Source of the DNA: Monosporascus cannonballus
Taxonomy: Eukaryota > Ascomycota > Sordariomycetes > Xylariales
Direction of reading: 5' to 3'
Assembly (NCBI GenBank): GCA_004154925.1
Contig: QJNS01000037.1
Span: 248,001-312,000 of the forward strand
DNA: 64,000 nucleotides
In this document: positions 60,210-64,000 of the stretch, piece after piece
Numbering within the stretch: the stretch's first letter is position 1
How the letters are laid out: each line of letters begins with the position of its first letter
Made by a program: the position numbers and the translations under genes
Notes under the pieces: generated by a model
What the model was told of the DNA's origin: nothing
What the model saw: the letters and a program-made list of their open reading frames with translations, nothing else
Databases searched by the model: none

Positions 60210-60640
60210 ATGTCTTCCAATATATCTAAACGTCGTTTTCGCAAATCCGAATAACAATTTGCCTTAGCTAATTTAATTAAATTCGAATAATTTAACGTGA
60301 TATTTTATTTTTTGTGTTTTATTTAACAACTTAATGACCAAATAATAAATAAGGTTTTTCGTTATAAGGAATATGTCCGTCGAAATCGTTTATATAACAA
60401 AATAAAAATCCTTATTTTTATAATTAATCGCCATATCGCAAAATTAAAAAAGTTAAAAAACAAATTAACAGCCGAAAAATCTTTGTTTAAAGCTTTTACG
60501 CGTTTTTTTTTTTGCATACGTTATTAACGTTAATACCATTAATTTTAAATTACGAAACTTGTTAATCGTACTTTTTAATCCGTAAATAATTTTTACATTT
60601 TTGCGCAATTAAAATCAAAATCCGTATTTAAGGTTTAGGC
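60210..60640 (+). pseudogene. Antisense ORF of C6
   Basis: From ATG 60210: MSSNISKRRFRKSE, FALANLIKFE, RYKEYVRRNRLYNKIKILIF, then HIAKLKKLKNKLTAEKSLFK. About 11 stops over 130 codons, mostly at Gln positions of the C5 copy. Opposite to C6 pol. Confidence 0.5.
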
Positions 60641-60799
60641 CTTAAGAAAAATAAACGTTATTAATGAAAATGCAATAAACTAAAGGTCTTTTTCCTTAGA
60701 TTTTATAAATTAGGATATTATTATTTCGTGTAGTTCTGCCGTTATTAGTAAAGGTTTTTTAATAGGCGTTAGGCGCCAATAAGATTTTTAATAAGTTTT

Positions 60800-63500
60800 T
60801 AAATATTTTCGGAACCTGTGTATTTTTTTTACCTCATTAGGTATTAAATAAGTTTATTTTATTTTCGCATATCGAAAATTCTTTTTACCTTATATATTCG
60901 TTTGTTTTCTATTTTTATATCGTTTTATACCATATATACTTTAATCGTATCCGTTATTAATTTGAATAAGAAATCGTAAAAATTGGATAAAATTTAACTT
61001 TTTGTAAAAATTCTAATTAATAATTATCTTTTAAGATTTTCTCGGCAGTTTTATATAGACCGATATATTTAAAATCGAACTTTTTACTGGGTTGCTTTAT
61101 TTAAATATTTTTAATAACGAAAAAAACTATTTCCCCTTTTTCGAAAGTTAATTTTTTTAATCTTTTTTAATTATAATATTTATTTATTTAATTTTATATA
61201 AATTCTATTTTTATTTTTATTTCCTAATATACTTATCGTAATTAATTTAACGTAAAAATTACTTTAATATTAATTAAACCGTTATTACGTACTTTTCTAT
61301 AAATTTCTAAAGTAAAACCAAAATTTACGCTTGCAAATATTATTTTAATATTTTTATAATAATTAATATTATAAGCTATTTATACGATTAATAATTTTTT
61401 AACTTAGTTATTTTACTTATAATTAATATCATATCGTAAGTAAATTGTTAAAGTTTAATTTATTTGTTTTATTTATTTATCCGTTTATAATTTAAATACG
61501 TTAAACAATTTGTCATTAAAACGGATTTATATTATAAAGCCTTATTAAAATTTAAATGTTAATATCGACTTTTTATTTGATATAATTTCCATTAATAATC
61601 CCGATATATTCAAATTATATTTTAAAAAAATATATGTTAATTATTCGGCATTTATATCCTTATAATATGGTAAAAAATAGGAAAGTTTTTTAAATCGATC
61701 GACGTTTACGAAAATATTATTATAATATATTCCGGTAATTGGATTTTCTAATATCAGAAATTTAATAATAAAATCGAATATAATTAAATATTATGGTTAT
61801 TTTATGATTAATAATAGCTGTAATTTTCGGTATAGCTTATATTATTAAGCTTTTATTTTAGCGTAAATATTATATTCCGGTATAATGTTCTATACTGTTA
61901 ATTTTATTTTAAGAAAAAAATACATATAATTAAATCGCTTTAAGTTTTTATGGATTTTTGAATATCCATATAATTGATATTCGTAAATTTTTCGTATTAA
62001 ATATTTTTAATATTTTTGTAATATTTATATTTTATCCGATTTATGGTTTTCTGGGAAATTATTATTATATTATTATATCTTCTGATATATATTGTTAGAT
62101 ATTACCCGAATCATGATAATTTATCGTAAGCATAAATATTTTTCCGTAGTAATATCGAAAACTATATAATTAATTTTAACTAATTGTTTTTCGAAGTTTG
62201 GTCGCCTATTTAAAATATTTATTTTATCATTTTTTGATTTTTTTTAATAAATAATAATAAAATCAAAGTTCGCTAATTTTTTTACGTATTTTAATTATCG
62301 TTTTTTAAGTTCTCCAATCGTAATAAATCGGACAAGATTTTAATAATCCGTATAAACCTTAATTTAATACAAATTTCCCTTTAAAAAATATCTAACTTTT
62401 CGAAATGCCATAATAATAGCCATAAAAGTTTTATTTGGAATACCGTAATTAAATTCGGTTCCTTTTAATTTGTATAAAAAGAATATAATAAAGTATAATT
62501 TGTCTTAATTATTTCGTTATCCAATTATCACGTTTAACGTATAATCCAAAATATCGGTTTTTAATTTAACGAGGCGGTTTGGATCCGATATAATTAATAT
62601 TAATTTATTAATAATTATACCCTTAATATCTTAAGATATTTCTTCCGTATTTAACGTTTACTTAAATATTTTTCTCTTTATAAAATGTATTAAAAATATA
62701 ATTATTTTATTAAAATTTCGGATAAATTTTTTATAATAATTAGCGCATTTAAAAAATACCTATATTTTTTTAATTATTAATAATATTTATCATTGTGTAA
62801 TGATAACGATTTTCTTAAGATTTATCTTAATATATCCTCAGGTAATAATATGTTCCAGATATTTTATTCCTCATATATAAAATTAACTTTTTTTACGTTA
62901 ATAAATAATTTTGGATTTTATTAAGTTTAAAAAACTTGATAAATGTATTCTACGTATATTTCTTTTATTTTCGAAAAAATAAAAATATTATTAAAATAAT
63001 AAACGACGAAAATATTAAAATATTTCCGTAATATATAGTTAATTATTTGCTAAAAAATTATTAATACGTTCGTAAATCTATTAACGGAATTAAATACTTA
63101 AATAATTTATATTTTGTTTTAATAGTTATTTTTTATTCGTATTCTTTTTTAATCTTAATAAGGTTATATTTATCTTTAAAATTGAATATTATGAATTATT
63201 TAATTTCGTAAAATCTGTTTTTTATTTTTATTATTAACAGTAATAATATTCGATTTTTAATAATAACGTAATTTAATTATTAATAATTAACTATAAGTCG
63301 TAATTTTCCGTTTTTTTAATACGAAAAACATTAAATATTCTGTCAATAATTTCGAAAATCGAATTTATTTGTTTATAGCCGATTTTCAAAGGTATTTTTT
63401 AAAAAATACGTAACTTATTTCCGTTAAAATTATAATAAGGTAAAACTTTATCGAAAATCTTTCTTTAAGGATCATTTCGTAATTTTATTCGTTACATTTT
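60800..63500 (-). pseudogene. Pol relic of C6: chromodomain, integrase, RNase H, RT
   Basis: Minus-strand equivalents of C2/C3/C4 pol. The chromodomain lies at about 60800-60960, the integrase at about 61480-61960, the RNase H around 62230-62450 and the RT active site around 62975-63010, where the complement encodes VVYYFNNIFIF, a YFNN form of YLDD. Confidence 0.7.
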
Positions 63501-64000
63501 AATAATTTTATATTAAGTTCTTTTTTGAAAAGTTATTCGTACTTATCATATTATAATAATATATTAATTAAATTTTTAATTTTTAAAATTATTATTCTTC
63601 TTATTTTAAATTGTTATTTAATTATTTTAATTTCATTTTAATAATAATAACAACACGTAATATTTTTTTAGTACTCGTTGTTTTTTGAATTTTATTTTTT
63701 TTAAATAATAAGATATCTGTTATATCTTTACGCTTAAATTTATTGTTATTATCGATCGAATATTAAGATCTTAATTTTTTTCGTTTATTAGTATGAAATA
63801 AATCGAATTTTATTTGGCCAATTTTACCGTTAATGAAAATTCTGTACTGGCGTATCCATAATAATCTTATGATCATATTGTAATTCCCAAATAAAATAAT
63901 ATCGAAATTAATTATTTAATATTATTTTTAAACAAAATTTTCGAAATAATTAATTTCGCGTAAAATTTTTTCGTTATCGTAAATAAATTTTTAATTTTCG
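63501..64000 (-). pseudogene. Protease/upstream region of C6, cut by window
   Basis: The complement aligns with C3 39300-39960 and the protease end (PDKISFD-like); only low-detail homology can be read. The element continues beyond the right edge. Confidence 0.55.

Larger units (their letters stand above)
59714..64000 (-). mobile_element. Chromovirus C6, minus strand, inserted in C5, right-truncated by window
   Basis: 3' LTR at 59714-60136 (423 bp, type 2, minus). Internal minus-strand order from left to right: antisense ORF, chromodomain, integrase, RNase H, RT, then protease/gag toward the window edge. Left flank ATATA (59709-59713) is the presumed TSD. Confidence 0.85.

Noticed and set aside
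1..64000. Mitochondrial, plastid or bacterial origin suggested by AT-richness
   Set aside because: Nested LTR retrotransposons with chromodomains, RIP-type mutations and a spliceosomal-type intron indicate fungal nuclear DNA; no tRNA, rRNA or organelle genes seen.

Overview
The window looks like an AT-rich, repeat-induced-point-mutation (RIP) block from a filamentous ascomycete (Pezizomycotina). Most of it is a densely nested stack of decayed LTR retrotransposons. C:G to T:A changes have turned Cys into Tyr, Gln/Arg/Trp codons into stops and Asp into Asn, CpA is depleted while CpG persists, and the LTRs, domain order and 5-bp target-site duplications (TSDs) are still readable. No tRNA, rRNA or CRISPR array was seen. 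I cannot name the species from the sequence.

Layout. 1-4170: 3' part of a chromodomain Ty3/gypsy element (A). 4171-5818: 3' end of a second chromovirus (C1), apparently the target of A. 6173-11090: a decayed DNA element, probably hAT-like, with TAGGGTGAG/CTCACCCTA ends. About 11000-14261: a GC-richer, lightly mutated island with the one convincing gene of the window, a minus-strand, intron-containing gene of unknown function at 13226-13958, plus gene remnants and a G-run tract. 14262-21511: complete Ty3/gypsy element B+ with 206-bp LTRs and TSD CATAA/CATAG. 21604-44165: a tandem array with a period of about 362 bp, split by a three-deep nest. Chromovirus C3 (22189-43579, TSD GTACG) contains chromovirus C2 (22719-36884, TSD TAAAT/CAAAT), which contains a minus-strand copy of B (25602-32994, TSD GAAAC). 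C3 also carries two tiny unmutated solo LTRs. 44388 to the right edge: chromovirus C4, which holds two copies of a 1513-bp Gag-only LTR element (45282-46794 and 51316-53200; the second contains a solo LTR) and is interrupted by a minus-strand chromovirus C5. C5 in turn holds a Ty1/copia element D (53295-58436) in its LTR and another minus-strand chromovirus C6 that runs off the window.

Functionally there is little but genome-parasite archaeology: gag, protease, RT, RNase H, integrase and chromodomain relics in the expected orders. Points of interest are (i) the Gag-only element pair, (ii) antisense ORFs lying between pol and the 3' LTR in two unrelated element groups, (iii) the island gene, whose upstream flank was hit by B+, and (iv) short solo LTRs that stayed GC-rich inside mutated hosts. 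Coordinates of LTRs and TSDs were read base by base; domain limits inside decayed pol regions are approximate. All family assignments come from motif reading, with no database search.
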